Of a stretch of DNA of 64,000 nt, positions 23,481 to 37,452 are shown one piece after another (the stretch's first letter is position 1; each line of letters starts with the position of its first letter). Both the position numbers and the translations under genes were made by a program. Origin of the DNA: Rhyzopertha dominica (taxonomy: Eukaryota; Arthropoda; Insecta; Coleoptera; Bostrichidae); assembly GCA_025024175.1 (NCBI GenBank), contig QCXZ01000086.1:19372245-19436244 (forward strand), written 5' to 3'. The notes under the pieces were generated by a model. The model had not been told where the DNA came from. It saw only the letters and a program-made list of their open reading frames with translations, and did not search any database.

Positions 23481-23984
23481 ATAGCCTGATTTAATTAGCT
23501 CGTGGTTGAGGAGTTCAGTCGAATCGCAATCTGTTAAAAGCCGCTTCCGTTAAAATCTGATTTAAACGCCCAAAGGACTGTCAAGAACTTCGTTTAGTAG
23601 GATGGTGCTTCACATTGACCCATTTACGGCAAAAAGGTTGGTCGAAATTGAAACACGTGTAAGAGCACGCAAGCACTATTGAAAATGTACTATCTGAAAC
23701 CGAGAGTTCGTAGACTCTAAATGGATGTCAAATTAATGACCTGACCTTTAGCAGGAATGTTAATTCTTGTTTAATGAAATTAACGAAACGCTTTTATCTT
23801 TGCCGGTCTTGAATTTCATTTGACGTTTTTCTCAAATAGCATTATGACACACAAGTCAATTTCTTTATCATAATATAGTACTAGTAATAACAAAATTACG
23901 TCTATGCCATGTCGCCTGCGTCAAAACAATCTGTGGACAGGTTAGGTTAGTTATCCACAGAAACGAGTGGATGATGCAGTATTA

Positions 23985-23997
23985 CCACTAGATGGCA
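23985..23997 (+). promoter_or_regulatory. CTCF-like site 2
   Basis: CCACTAGATGGCA matches the CTCF core. It is in the same orientation as the motif at 11970-11982, on the other side of the RGS coding exons. Motif match only. 24000-25070 otherwise shows nothing I recognise. Confidence 0.25.
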
Positions 23998-25109
23998 TGG
24001 TGTCATCCACATTGTAATTCTCGCATAATATAGGACTGTTTAATTTAGCTTTTGGGTATTGCTGAGTAACGAACAAAATNTGCAATTTCGAATGGGATAA
24101 CTCCATNTTGCCGANAGATGGCGGGTAAAATTTTCTTAGGAAACTGTAATGCGATTTAAACAAGAGATGGTATGAAAGACAACCGTAACCAAAAGAGCTT
24201 TGGCTTCTTTTGAATGAGTAGGCGTATGTTAAATATACATTTATTTACAGATTAAATAAACAGTTAGAAAATATAACAGTAATCCACTCTGAGTATTATA
24301 TACAGTATTTGTGGATGAACGTTAGTGCCGTATGTTAGAGCCACAAAGGTAGGTATTTTACGAAACATCCAAACAACGAAACAGATAAGTATGGAGATGT
24401 GATTACAGGAGACTGAAACGAAGTGTAGCTGCCACAGAACGGTTAGGATTAGAGATATGCTACTTTTCTACATAAAATACTTGATCCATTGCTACATCCT
24501 ATTGGGTGAAACACTAATGATTTTGGTAACGATTTCTACATTGCTACTTAAAAAAAAACTCGAAGTTTTCTAAGGGGTTAATTTCCAACTACAATAATTG
24601 GACTAGATATATGTTAACAAATCCGTATCACCTACAGGTATCATGCAGCTCTTACAGAGCATAGTTTTAGAAACTTCACTGGTTCTAAATGTACGACAAT
24701 GTAGGAAAAATAAACTATGGTACGAGGGATTAGCGCCGTTGAACCCTTCTATTTCACAGCTCAGTGGAAGTATGGAATACGATAATTGACATTAATGCGA
24801 GTTGGATGTTAATGTCAAAAAACACGTTTAGGATATATTATTAACAGTTAATTCGTGAAATTCCACGTCAGTTAAGTACTTTTGCCACCCAGAAAACAAG
24901 CCGCCTTCCCTTATTGCTAATAAAATTAACACAACCATGGTTTTCTTATAACATACGATCACTTAAGTTGCCGAGCAACTAAATCTAACATCAAATAATA
25001 TATATCCAATGCATTAATAACAATATCGCCTCTAAATTATCAACTATCAGTATGAATGTCAACAGCAGCGATCATATCATCCGTCCAGAATTTGAGAGCC
25101 CTTATATAC

Positions 25110-28100
25110 CTGCTTCAAAGAAGCAGATTGATCCTCAAGGCTCCTTTTCAAGTTGGCTATTGTGTTTAGGAGAACCTGTTGGCGTAGATTTTCGGTGCTG
25201 GACCTTTCGCAATGTAAGAACTTGCTGGAAGCAGTTATTGGGACTTCTGTAATACAAAAATAATTCATTTCAGCATTGACGATTATTCGCATATCTTACC
25301 TTTCTCACATAAACCTTGACTATTTAGGTTAAAGGCAACCGCTTTATGTTTCTTATTATAAACCTTTCTTTTCACAGGTTCGCTCTGCGGACAACAAAAT
25401 TCGCTGTCTTTGTTCTTTCCAAATAGCCTACTTGACTTAGAATCAGTCTCTGAATCTGAACTAAGGCTCTCTCCTTCGTGCTTAGGCCTCAGCTTTTTCT
25501 TATGCTTAGGGCTTCTTCTTTGTAGATGTTTATTCCTCGTCATCTGCGGTGAAACACTGGAAGACTTAAGTTCGGCATCCTTGCGAATTGCCAGCGGCGA
25601 TGCAGTCGCGTCCCTCCTCATTAAAACGGGAGAGTTGTGATTGATGAAGTTCGTGATGTGATTCCTCTTGGGACTGAACCTAGGCGAACCGTAGTTATTG
25701 GACGGAATCTTGGACAAGTGTACGCTACCGGGAATGTCGTCGGCGAGTCTCGGTTTGATAAAGGCTTCTGGTTTAGAACATTCAGTACTTCTAAGTAACT
25801 CTACCCTCTTATTCGGGGGACCGGGTATCCTTCTGGGGGAGAGGCCGTTGCTTTTCATGCTCAACAGTATATGTTCAGCTTCGACTATCAACTCTTTGTA
25901 TTTCTTTTCGGCTTCCTTATCGCGTTTATCGAAAGTGCTTATGGGACTTCGACTGAAGCTGACGGAATTAGAGCGCTTCCTCAGGCGATCCTCCAGAGCT
26001 AACTTCGATACCGGAAGATTGGTACGTCGAACAGAAAGCGGAGTAGCGCCAGCACTTCTGGAACCGTTGACGCCTGCCCTTACCGGTGGTTCCTGTTGTT
26101 TCGTTCGTTTTTTCGACGAATTCGACCTTTTCTTCCGTTCGGTTCCACACTCCTGCTTATGCGATTTCCTTGCCGTTCTGCGTCTTGATGTCTTCCTTTG
26201 AATTTCAAAGTTATAATAAGTGCAGTGGCCCAGGTTCTTTCCTTCTTTACCATCGACGCTAAATTCTAGATAGGAACCGTTATCGATGAAGTCGAACTCG
26301 CTTTCCAGAGGGTCTTCTTCGTCGCCGCCGTCTTGTCCCGTGTCTATGTCAGTCTCACAGTCGGTAGGATCGCTATCGCTGAGTATATCAGTCTCTTTCT
26401 CGTATACGTAGCTCTCGTCGTATTTACCCATCATTTCATTTAAGGTGCAGTCCTCATCGCTGATGGAATTGTTTCTGGGACTCCTGCGAACTATGGTGGA
26501 GTCCCATTGGACGCTTGCTGCGCTGAGTGAGGAACATGACGATGATGAGAGCGAATTACAGCGGTTGGGCTTCTTGCTTGGACTGCAAGCAGCCGTGTTA
26601 GGACTTAAATACCGAAGGGAGACACTGGAAAACGACAAAAAGTTAAGTTCAGGCTTCCACGTCATTAATTCTTGGCGTACTCACGGGCTGCTAATTGCGT
26701 TCGGATTAGACAGATGATCCTGACGCATATGAAGGCCCGTCGAACTGCTGCCTGGGCTTAAGTTGTTTCCCGGCACCCAAGGATTTGTTCTTATGCGATT
26801 ACGCTGTCTAGGGGATGTTACGCTCGAATTTACAACTACTTCCGTTAGCCTTTGTGGAACCCCACTAGGAGGATTTAGGTTGCTGAGGGTGACACTCGTA
26901 TGAGATGTCGTCGTCCTACCGGCTTCGTAGTCCTGCACCTAAAACGGAACGTAGACAGCTAAAGTGATGTTTTAGGAACTAACGAGGCTTAAAAGGAACA
27001 GCGAAGGATCCAAGACTTTTTGTGCTTCGAGCGGCATTCATTTAGGAAGTAGCAGGACANAGAGCCCTCGATCCCACNCTGCGGGTACGCATCCTGCGGG
27101 ATAACGGCGGACAAAGTGTAATTGTTTCGAATTACCATAGAAACGGTGGTTCGATCGCCATCGTAACGAACGGCGACAGTTGGCAGTCGCTCCCTCTCGC
27201 GCCGTGGCGGTGATAAATTGGGGCGTGAAGACGTCTTAGCATGTGACGACGTTAAAAAATGATGGGAATTCTCCTTGCAGCATGACGACGCGTTCCTTGC
27301 GCCCAGTCCTGGCCTCTTCGGATCGGCGCAAGCAGAAGGGACGCACGAACCTTGCAACAAACAAATAAATGCAATTCGTGCATAAAGGGTAAAAATATAA
27401 ATCGTTCCGGGATTAGCTTACCGGTCCTTATATTTATGTAGTACTCCGGCGGTGCCCCGGGGGACGTCCCGTCGGTGGAATACCCGGTTGAATAGGCGGA
27501 TTCGGGGGAAGACAAATTCGCGCCAGAATAACGGGACGTGCTCGTATTATGGACGTCCGCCTGTGTTCTATCCCCCGGGTTGTGCTTTAGTTCTCCGTTC
27601 ACGTCGCCCTAACATAAAGAAAACCGCATGACAGCATAGAAAAATGCGTTGTTTGCCGTCTATTTGGACGGAAAACGACCGCCACATTTCATAACGGCAA
27701 ACAAAGAGGCAAATATTTCTACCGTACGACGAATTATTGGATCACTGAATATTGGAAAAAAGCTATTTTTTTAATTTAATGTCAACATTAAAATCCTATT
27801 TTTTACAGCTATTGTATTTGCATGTACTTGATGATTTTTGAATTCTCAAAAAGCTATTCTCCCCCGGACGTTACAGGTCTACCAATCGATCGACATGGGT
27901 ATTGTCTATGCATTTTGCACATTTTGAGTGGATGGTTGACAAGCGACACTTGTCTTATTTGCTTGTAGTTGTCTTGTTTTAAGACGAAATTAAATTTTCA
28001 AATCAATTTGCAATGAGGATGGAAGCAGCAAGTAACTTATATTACGAATGATTACCTGAAAGGTGACAACCTTTAAAAGATAATACTAAAGTATTATGTA

Positions 28101-30918
28101 TTTCACCTGTATAATGATTGTAAAATTGGGTATATTTATTACTTGGTGGACAGGCTAACTAAATTAGAAAAAGTAAACCGCTGCGGTCGGGACTCGAACC
28201 TGAGTCTCCTGAACGTTACTCTGTTATGTTCCATTACACCAACAGAGCGCTCGAGTTAAAGCCCATGCCCAGCGAGTATTATACGAATCATCAACACAAG
28301 TATAACTCATATACATATTTATTAAAATCATGTAAACGCTCACCAAATAACATTATAAAAGCTAAATTGATTTTCTACAGCTTTATGATGGTTTGAAGGC
28401 TTCCCTGGTTGTTGTCGATGACATGTTGTTTTTAAATACAATATAGTTTTAAAACAAAGGATTATGAATCCCTTAAAGCTTGAATTAAGCAACCTTTTAG
28501 ATTTTAATCAATTTGCACCACTTAAAACTACTTTATTATTGATAGATTTGCTACTACTATAAATCGAATTGTGTTTATGATTGCTTTAAATGTAATATAG
28601 TTTTATAGAAGTCCATCAGAGTCGAAAGGTTTTATTGTTACTTCTAAAACAGGCTTTAAAGCCTACTTCAAGTTGTTTTGATTAATATAATTTTTAATTG
28701 ACTCTATTAAAACTATTTATTCCGCTATTAAGCATTTCACAAAACTGCCTTTATACACAGTTTTATGATATGTTTTTGGCATTGCAAAAGAAAGTACATT
28801 ATAAAACAAATTATTCTAAAGCTCCTATTTTTAAAACTGTATTGCAATTAATGTGCTATTCTGTGCATGGTGAACTTATTTCAGTGTTAAAAAAGTATTG
28901 TGATGTCTACTTTCTTGGACAAGTGGTTCTGCACCAAATAGAAATTAAAAACTGTTTTTTTATCACGGCTATTCACAGGGCTCTATGTTTTATGACTGGC
29001 CTACATAAATCCAAAAGGTTCTATTAAAGTGTAAATTGATCCATGCAAGGCAATTTGTATTTATTAGACATATATCAAATAATTGTTTAGAAGTTTTGAT
29101 TTTATTGTGCCATGCTCTTATTCAGTATGGATTTACAAGTTAGCCGGACATTTTGGACGAAAAGAAGAGGATACAGGTGTCTGCCATATTTGACATATTG
29201 TTTGAAATCAAATCTTTAATTAAATTTCCTATCAAAAAACTGTCGAAAATCATAAAACGTTAAACCCTTGAAGGGTTTTATAACTGATCTAAATATAGAT
29301 TTATAGTTTACTTAAGGAATACTCTAAAACTGTATTTAAACAACCACTAAATTTTAAGGTATCTTTACATTTTGGACTTCAGTACACTTTTCGCTTTAGA
29401 CAGTTTTATTCAAGTTTTAAAGATGNATTCAAGGAACATTAGTTTCAAGAAAGATATCGAAAAAAGGCTTTATAGCTAACCTGTAGAGAATAATAAAACT
29501 TAAATTGTTAATTGAGTCTGTTAATGTTTATTGTATACAGGGTCCGCCACCTAAAACTCCCCAGGCTCGTATTTTCTTTGTTTTCTTTAGGTACAATCTT
29601 AAGTTATATGTCAAATTGTAGGTCTGTTTGAACTCTTTAAAAATAGCATAGTGAATGTCCAAATTTGTTTTTGCGGATTGTGATATTTTGCAAATAAAGT
29701 TAATTTTTGTAAATATTTTTTAACCTTACCCCGTATAATAAATATTGCTTCATAGTTGGATGCCGATTTTTGTCTTCTTCAATTTGTTTCATTATCATGC
29801 ATGCGTAATTTTTATTTCTTCTTAGTGAAAAATAAGAAAAACTAGTCGCCGCCATGTTCTGTTATAGGGCTGTTCACAATTTTTTAAGTGTTAGTTTAGT
29901 AGCTTATTATGGTACAAATTATGCCTACATACCCATCGCTGCACATAAAACCCCAAAATTTTGAGTAACTTTAAATAAATCAAGAACAAAGTTCGTTCTA
30001 AAGACAGTGAGGCTAGAAAACGAAACCCTGCGATGAGGCTAATTTGGTTTTCTACATCGCGCACTGGCCTCGTAGCAGGGTTTCGTTTTTTAGCCTCTCT
30101 CTCTTTAGAATGAACTTTGTACTTGATTTATTTTAAAAGAGGCGACTAGCTTTTCTTGTTTTCACTAAGAATGAGTAAAAATTACGCATACATGTTAATG
30201 ACAAATTGAAGAAGACAAAAGTCGGCATTCAACTAAGAAGCAATCTGAAAAAATGTTTTGGACACCCACTAAGCTATCTTTAAAGAGTTTAAAAAGACTT
30301 ACAATTTGACATATAACTAAAGGTCGTACATAAAAAAATAAAGAAAATACGAGCCTAGGGAGTTTTAGGTGGCGGACCCTGTATATGTCAAAAAAAAAAC
30401 AAGAGGTCAGCTAAAGGTAATTGTTAGGCAAAACTGTGCTAAACCACGTTACACATTACACAATTTTATTCAAGTTTAATATTTTTTTGCTTGAAAATTT
30501 GATTCTTGTTATTTATTTTTCATTCAAATCTTTCAGTATTATCACCGACTTGATTTAAAAAGGCCCTGCACTCAGAAATCCATCTTTTCAGAACAACAAT
30601 TTTATGCAGGTCGATGCTGAAACATCGCTCCGCATGTGTCTGAACGATATTAGAACGCGAACGTAATATGAAATGGGGCGATAACGTATAAACCAGCAAT
30701 CCGAGTTTAAAAATAACACCACCATAAACACTAAAGATGTAAATGAAAATGTGAAATGTGGCTACACTCACATCGTTCTGTACCGGCCTTGGGCTCGTCA
30801 GGACCTGAGGGTTTTTCGCCAGCTCCGCCGCCATCGCCTTTTGCTGCTTTTCCTTCCGCTGCTGCTTCTTCTTGGGTCGGACGGCCTCCATCCAGGATCG
30901 CAGCCGATTGCCGAACAT
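25110..30918 (-). CDS. Unrecognised serine-rich disordered protein (3' end not found)
   Basis: I do not recognise the family. Six coding exons join in frame with consensus borders: 30918-30772, 27608-27422, 27350-27136, 26938-26685, 26624-25300 and 25246-25110. Together they give at least 755 residues. The start is MFGNRLRSWMEAVRPKKKQQ, with the ATG seven bases after an acceptor, so 5' UTR exons lie upstream. A highly basic N-terminus is followed by SSPESAYSTGYSTDGTSPG and EYYINIRTG, Ser/Pro-rich stretches, an acidic block (about 26400-26290), Arg/Ser-rich tracts, and AEKKYKELIVEAEHILLSM. The last exon ends in LLNTIANLKRSLEDQSASLK, a probable coiled coil. No membrane segment or enzyme motif is visible. 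It looks like a scaffold or cytoskeletal adaptor (NHS/GUK-holder type is one unverified idea). Exon 27350-27136 is the least certain; its donor ATG|GTAATT is weak. Confidence 0.75.
25300..26624 (-). CDS. Large exon of the unrecognised minus-strand gene
   Basis: It encodes about 442 residues without a stop. The acceptor is at 26630-26625 (TTCCAG) and the donor GTAAGA follows 25300. It includes the acidic block with SDSDPTDCETDIDTGQDGG, the motif NGSYLEFSVDGKEGKNLGHC, basic RRRTARK tracts and the KKYKELIVEAEHILLSMK helix. Length, composition and clean splice borders show that it is a real exon. Confidence 0.85.
28178..28256 (-). tRNA. tRNA-like sequence or SINE head
   Basis: On the minus strand GGTTCGAGTCC (28200-28190) is a good Pol III B box. 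TTGGTGTAATGGAA (about 28243-28230) resembles an A box. Acceptor-stem pairing is poor (CGCTC at one end against GCAGCGG), so this is more likely a tRNA-derived SINE head or pseudogene than a working tRNA. It lies in the first intron of the minus-strand gene. Confidence 0.4.
29538..30381. mobile_element. Foldback transposon, TA-flanked
   Basis: The ends CAGGGTCCGCCACCTAAAAC (29538) and its inverse GTTTTAGGTGGCGGACCCTG (ending 30381) are flanked by TA. The two halves stay complementary nearly to the centre: the CGTAATTTTTA/AAAAATTACG words and the TTTCGTTTT words around 30020 and 30080. This gives arms of about 400 bp with no coding sequence. It sits in the long first intron of the minus-strand gene. 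The TA flanks suggest a Tc1/mariner-type MITE. Confidence 0.8.
30772..30918 (-). CDS. First coding exon of the unrecognised gene
   Basis: It encodes 49 residues, MFGNRLRSWMEAVRPKKKQQ continuing to PRPVQND. An acceptor TAG lies eight bases upstream of the ATG and the donor GTGAGT follows 30772. The lysine/arginine/glutamine-rich run could be a membrane- or nucleus-directing basic region or a short helix. It joins in frame to 27608 across a 3.2-kb intron. Confidence 0.75.
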
Positions 30919-31739
30919 TTTTGGGCTAAAAAAATAATAATGCTTAATCAGAAAACAAAGGACTGGTAAAGCACACAATAGACTGATAACTTATTAACTT
31001 ATGTGCACAATTGCTCGTTATTTTGATGCCCCCCTATAGCTACTGTGCAACGGCTTGTTTTTAAATGCTGTTACGAGCGCTCTGATATGTGAACTTGACA
31101 ACAGGAAATTTAATATCGCTATATCATAACACCGAAGCAAGGTAACAATACGTTTGTAGACAGAAACAGGATCACCGCACGTCAATATCTAATAGTAATG
31201 TGTCGTTATTCATAACTATATACGTATTATCGATTAAGTAAACAGTTGTGTCTACAATGGAAACACTGTCGCTTGAATGAGAATGGCGGTTGTTCTCCAA
31301 CTTATCAAAAAAATAGATAGAAAAGAAATCTAGCTAAGCTAAAATTGTACGATTTCACAAGTTTTTATTTAATTTCTGCGCATGGACTAAATATTACATT
31401 ATCCACCCAGTTTGTCTGTAATAAATACAAAAATCTCAGGCAGTAGTTTAGTTAGAGGGCATATTAAACAACGAAAGGTTTGCGGCTTTGTGGATTCAAC
31501 CGGAGCCTTCAATAGTCTTACAATTCTGAAACAGCATCGTGTGACGTCAATGCAGTGGCCGTAATCTTTATGTAGCGGTAAAAAGGAGAAACAAAGCCGG
31601 TTAAGATCCATTTCTCAAAACCCTGGAAAAATCGGGACAAATTCGAAAAATTTAAATGCAAATATGCGTGGAGTTCAACAAACAAATTACGGAAATATGC
31701 CAATGTGTTATAATAAATAAATAAAGAGCTCACAAATAA

Positions 31740-33014
<1,275 letters not shown>

Positions 33015-34013
33015 CATTATGATATCGAAAATTACTACTTGGCTTTATCAAATAAAAATGCCGATTCACGAATTATATTTTATTTATAATATTCACATTA
33101 TAAAAATTTTAACGGACATTGTGTAAGTATGTAGAGGGTCATTCCTCATAATTCGCCACCCTCTTGTCGTTTTTATTTGAACAATGCTCAATTTAATTTC
33201 GCACAAAATTGAGATATTTTTCCCCCGATAATTCACCTCTGAAAATACCAGTAATTGGTCCAATCAATCTGTCATTAAGGACACCAAACATGGTTCGCTG
33301 GATGGCCTATACATGAGCGTCTATTGAATACTTCAGCAGTTGCAAAAGTGACCTGCTCAGAGTCCATAAATATCTGAATCATCTTCAAATCATACCAACA
33401 TATTTCCTTCTAATTTTCAAGGGTGATTTCAATTTCATTGGAAATTCCAGCCTCTATAAATTAATAGAACCTTAGAAAACCGCAGTATATTATAATACCT
33501 AAATTAATATTGTTCATACGTTCAAAGAAAAATAATATATCAAATTTTGAACTACTCGTGGTTTTCATTTCTGAAGTTGTTTTCAAGATATCTGAACGTG
33601 CTTCTTTTACATTTCTGATCTTCATCATACAACGGTATTGTTTGCAATAAAATAATACATTTGTACCTATACATACAAATGACGCTTTTTATTTAGAGAC
33701 GACTAACACAGGCTCGTAACTGGGGGGGGTTAGAACTGTGCATTGCCCGCTGTCTAGCAGAGAAAAATACAGAAGAAAAATATTAAAAAACAACCACGTG
33801 TATATGCCTAGCATCTATGTTTTTATAAACACTAACATGATACTGTGTTCATTTCAATTGCCACTCTGAAACAAAAACCTGAGTACGGACCTGGACTAAC
33901 ATCAGAAACCACCGCACTCAGTTGTTTTTCGGTCACCATGGCCATAGTGATGGGGGCATATTCGCACATCTTTAAAATTCTCAGGCTAAATATTTATTTT
34001 GCTGTATGATATA
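33015..34013. other. No recognised feature
   Basis: AT-rich DNA. I see no coding exon, RNA or clear repeat boundary. Confidence 0.3.
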
Positions 34014-34508
34014 CAGGGTGTCTCATTTGAAGTAATGAAGTTTATGTACATTTTTTTACTTCCGATCATTTGTTTTTTTAATTGCGATTTTTAGAACCTC
34101 CAGAAAGAACCCTCCATATATTATACAAGGAGTTTTTCCCTATACATATTTGTTCTGTTGATTATTAAACTAAAACTGATACTAAATACTAAAGATATGT
34201 GTCTTTAAATTGATAGTAAAATTTTTGTATATTGGAAATTTCTCGTTGAATTTTTCAATAACGGAACGATAACGTTACTCAACCGTACCATAACAGTGAA
34301 TCATATAAATTCTCTGTTCCAAAGTTGAATAAAAACTTTAACATTAAAGTTAATCATAAATAAGTCCAAAATCAAGAGAAAATGAACTGTTCTGTCCAGT
34401 GAGCCAGAATGATAAAGTTTTAATTACAAATTTCCTGGAAACAACAATTAAAAACATCAAGGATAAAAAAGTTTTGGCTTCTGTAAACTCAAACCGGAGG
34501 ACACACTG
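34014..34508. mobile_element. Possible TA-flanked MITE
   Basis: It starts CAGGGTGTCTCATTTG after TA and ends CCGGAGGACACACTG before TA. The termini are only partly complementary (CAGNGTGTC). No coding capacity. The length, TA flanks and CAGGGTG start fit a nonautonomous Tc1/mariner-type element. 34509-35640 shows nothing further that I recognise. Confidence 0.4.
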
Positions 34509-35689
34509 TATATATTTTTATCTTAAAAATCACCTCATCTTCCAAAATTACTACTAATGTAAAATTGCAATACCTAAAATTTGAATTGAGATGGCGGTTA
34601 TTAAGTATGTAACAAAACAGCAGTTAAAAACTAGTTTAAACAAATATACTCCCATTTTAAATTGTTTTTAAGTTTTATCCCCCCTCAATATCAGAGAAAT
34701 TAACCAAGAACAGAGGTAAGATAAATTTCGCAGGTGATGGACATTAAACCTTGTGATTTATATATTATTTTGCTAATAAATCCAGCGTATATTTAGTATT
34801 TCGTAACAGTGACAGCTGTGTGGCGTACCAGAGGGCACACCCCACAGGAATTGCAACTCCGTTACGATGTCATAAACTATCATCTTACACAATTCAGTTA
34901 TAAAACCCCTCGTAATCCTTAAGTTTATTAAAATCACCCACATAAACAACATAGTTGCATCTGGTCTATCGATATTCTTGTTCCTTTAATGTGCATGCTA
35001 TCAACTTCCTTCACAAACACCCCACATTTAATGACTTCGGGGCCCACTGCAGATGCACACAGTAACGACGTTCAACCAGATAACAAAGTATGCACGGGCA
35101 ATGCGATAATGCACCCGATCCAAAATAGCGTCCTCAAGAGCACGTCTAACTCGCGATAAATATTTAAAGACTTCCAAAATAAACGAACATTCGGTCCTTT
35201 CGCCGAGCACCGTTACGTAAAGATGATTGCTTAAACGAATGTTGATTTACTTATAGGGTCGGAGTACCAGTTTTGGCCTTTGATACACATTTGGCCATCA
35301 TAGCCACTTTTCCTTAAATAACAAGAATACTCTCTATTGCTTAACTTAAATTATGATGTTAGATGATTCGAAACATTTATGCTGGCATCAGTGTATAAAT
35401 AAGTAATCGTTGACGTTTAAAGTTGAGTCTACTGTGCAACCAGGCAATGTTATGAGAAAGTTTTGCTTACATGGTTAAATTAAATCTTTCTATAAAAAGT
35501 GGATTATTTTTGATCAGGTAACGTTTGAAAACTAAAAACTGTGATGATTTCGAATAATATATAAAGGTTATAAGCATATAAAGAAGAACCCGAAAAGGGA
35601 ACTTTCTTCCTTTATGAACTGCGCTAAGATAAGAAATCTCTGGAAGCAATCAGGAATGTCATGTCTAAAGCATTCAAAGCTCATAGAGA

Positions 35690-36500
35690 ACAACAAACCC
35701 AAAGGTTCTAAACTCATCCATTGTATGTTAAATTATGCTGAAATGGGGTATAGGGTTTCCACTACGAAACACTGACTTCTTGATTGAAAAACCGGAAAAA
35801 TACGGAACTGGATCCAAAAGACTCTCAACATTTTGGGTTAAAATGCAAATGTAATGAAATACCCAAAGAGAATGTTTAATATGAATGAAACAGCATTTTA
35901 CTTAAAGCTAAAAGCTACCTGTGTTCACAGTTTTTAGTGAGACAGTAAATGGCAAGGCCATCTGTCAGCAACAAACTGACAAGCTAGCTGACTTAATGGG
36001 AACTACGCAACTTGACAGCAGCCCCCACGTCACTTTTTGCTGCACTGAGGAGCGAAACGGATCTATCTGTGCTTGGTTCCGTTGCAGACAGCATATAATG
36101 TTATTCTTTGTATCATGATAGAAAGAAATTCTTTTTTGTACCATGCACCAAACTGGAGTCTGAGATAATCTAAGAACGACTGGATAACCTTAACGACCTT
36201 TTTCAAATACTTCCGAATGTGTTTTATCCATTTCCAGTAAAAAAGCGAACTCAATCCTCTGTTGTATTCTTTCTTGGTGGATATTCATTGCATTTAAATA
36301 TTCAATGGAGTCCTTTCTGCCCGGAACAACACATACGAATATACGCAACCCATATCTTGCAGCCTTTAGNTGTATTTATTTTCTCCTCCTTAAAAGTAAA
36401 ATGGAAGGCGGTAATTAACAACTGGCGCATGGAGCTTGATGGAAAAGGTGTGAGAAAAATCTCTAACAACTTAATTACAGAATACTAGTTCATCAGTTAA
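35690..36500 (+). mobile_element. Jerky/pogo-type DDE transposase relic
   Basis: Frame-broken translation gives FNMNETAFYL at about 35875-35905. From 36240-36440 it gives FFLGGYSLHLNI, CPEQHIRIYA, HILQPL and SSLKVKWKAVINNWRM. These correspond to the DETG, DGHxSHxxxxxxxFC, ALPPNxTHILQPLDVxxFxxLKxxW order of CENP-B/jerky/pogo DDE domains. Frameshifts show it is dead. Confidence 0.6.
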
Positions 36501-36739
36501 TTATAATTCAGGCCCTGTGAATTATTCCCTTTCAGCGTTGACTTAAAAAAAACAATCAATAAATCAGTAATTTGGGCTCTAGATCGAACCTAACCTACTT
36601 CAAACATCTGGAGACAAAAATAGACCCAACAGCTTTAAATCATTTTGAAAATTGCTATAGTGGGAAAATATCAGGACTTATATGTTTTACAATATTTGCC
36701 TACGAAGAGAAACCTACCGTTTATCAGGTAAATGTAGTA

Positions 36740-36800
36740 GGTATACTTCGTAGTTGGTAAAGCCACCACTAGATGACTCATTACCGATTATCACAAAATG
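36740..36800 (+). repeat. Shared block with 40325-40388
   Basis: About 58 bp (TTCGTAGTTGGTAAAGCCAC continuing to ATCACAAAATGA) recurs at 40325-40388 with few changes. It marks an unclassified dispersed repeat. 36800-37390 contains no supported gene. Confidence 0.5.
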
Positions 36801-37389
36801 ACCCGCAAAGAGCGGCGTAAGAGATGCCTATGTCAAAAAGCGAGCAAAAGAACTTAAAGTGAATGCAAAAGAGTTGTCTGTACAGATACAGAGGAGGTAT
36901 AATATATAATAACAAATATAACGAAGAAAGTTTAAGAAAGACGTACAGAAAAGTAAGTACGGAACTGTTAAATATGAAGACGATTATTTTCGTGGAAAAG
37001 GACAGTTGTTTTCTGAAGTGGAAAAAAGCGAGCCACAATACTAAAAATGGCCTGAACGGAATGTTGAGCTAATTTATGATTAAGAGGACATACAAAAAAT
37101 CAGCCAAACCTAATTTTAAAAAATTGTCAGTGTGATTTGTCTAATATTAATACCACGGAGAAGAAACATTCTAGGAAGAATTGCATTTTATGTTTTATTT
37201 ATGTTACAAACCAATAAAAGTTTTAGGAAAAGGTGGTTGATTGACATGGCTAGTCGATTTGACCAAACTTGTGGGCAAACAGGCGGAAAGCACTTAATGC
37301 CATTTAAAATAATTCTTAAGCTGCACCAAATACAATGTACGTGAATATTCTCATACTATGTTCAAAATCAAATTAGTAGTGTTTTTCTT

Positions 37390-37452
37390 TGCTGACGTTT
37401 CATCATCTGCTATGGTGGGCATCTTCAGAGCTGAGCTGAGCTGAGCTGAGTA
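37390..37452 (-). mobile_element. Possible Penelope-like end plus GAGCT pentamer repeat
   Basis: On the minus strand CTGAAGA (37428-37422) is followed 20 bases later by GAAACGTC (37401-37394), the same order as at 6967-7000 but with stem II eroded. Four and a half copies of GAGCT lie at 37428-37450. The remnant is short. Confidence 0.3.

Noticed and set aside
27061..27135. Reading-frame extension of exon 27350-27136 through the N bases to a TAA
   Set aside because: A phase-0 donor at 27135 joins in frame to the exon at 26938, which continues for hundreds of open codons; the extension reads like intron.
30520..30771. Extension of the first coding exon of the minus-strand gene past its donor
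   Set aside because: GTGAGT follows codon 49, and the downstream residues are hydrophobic, AT-driven sequence typical of intron.
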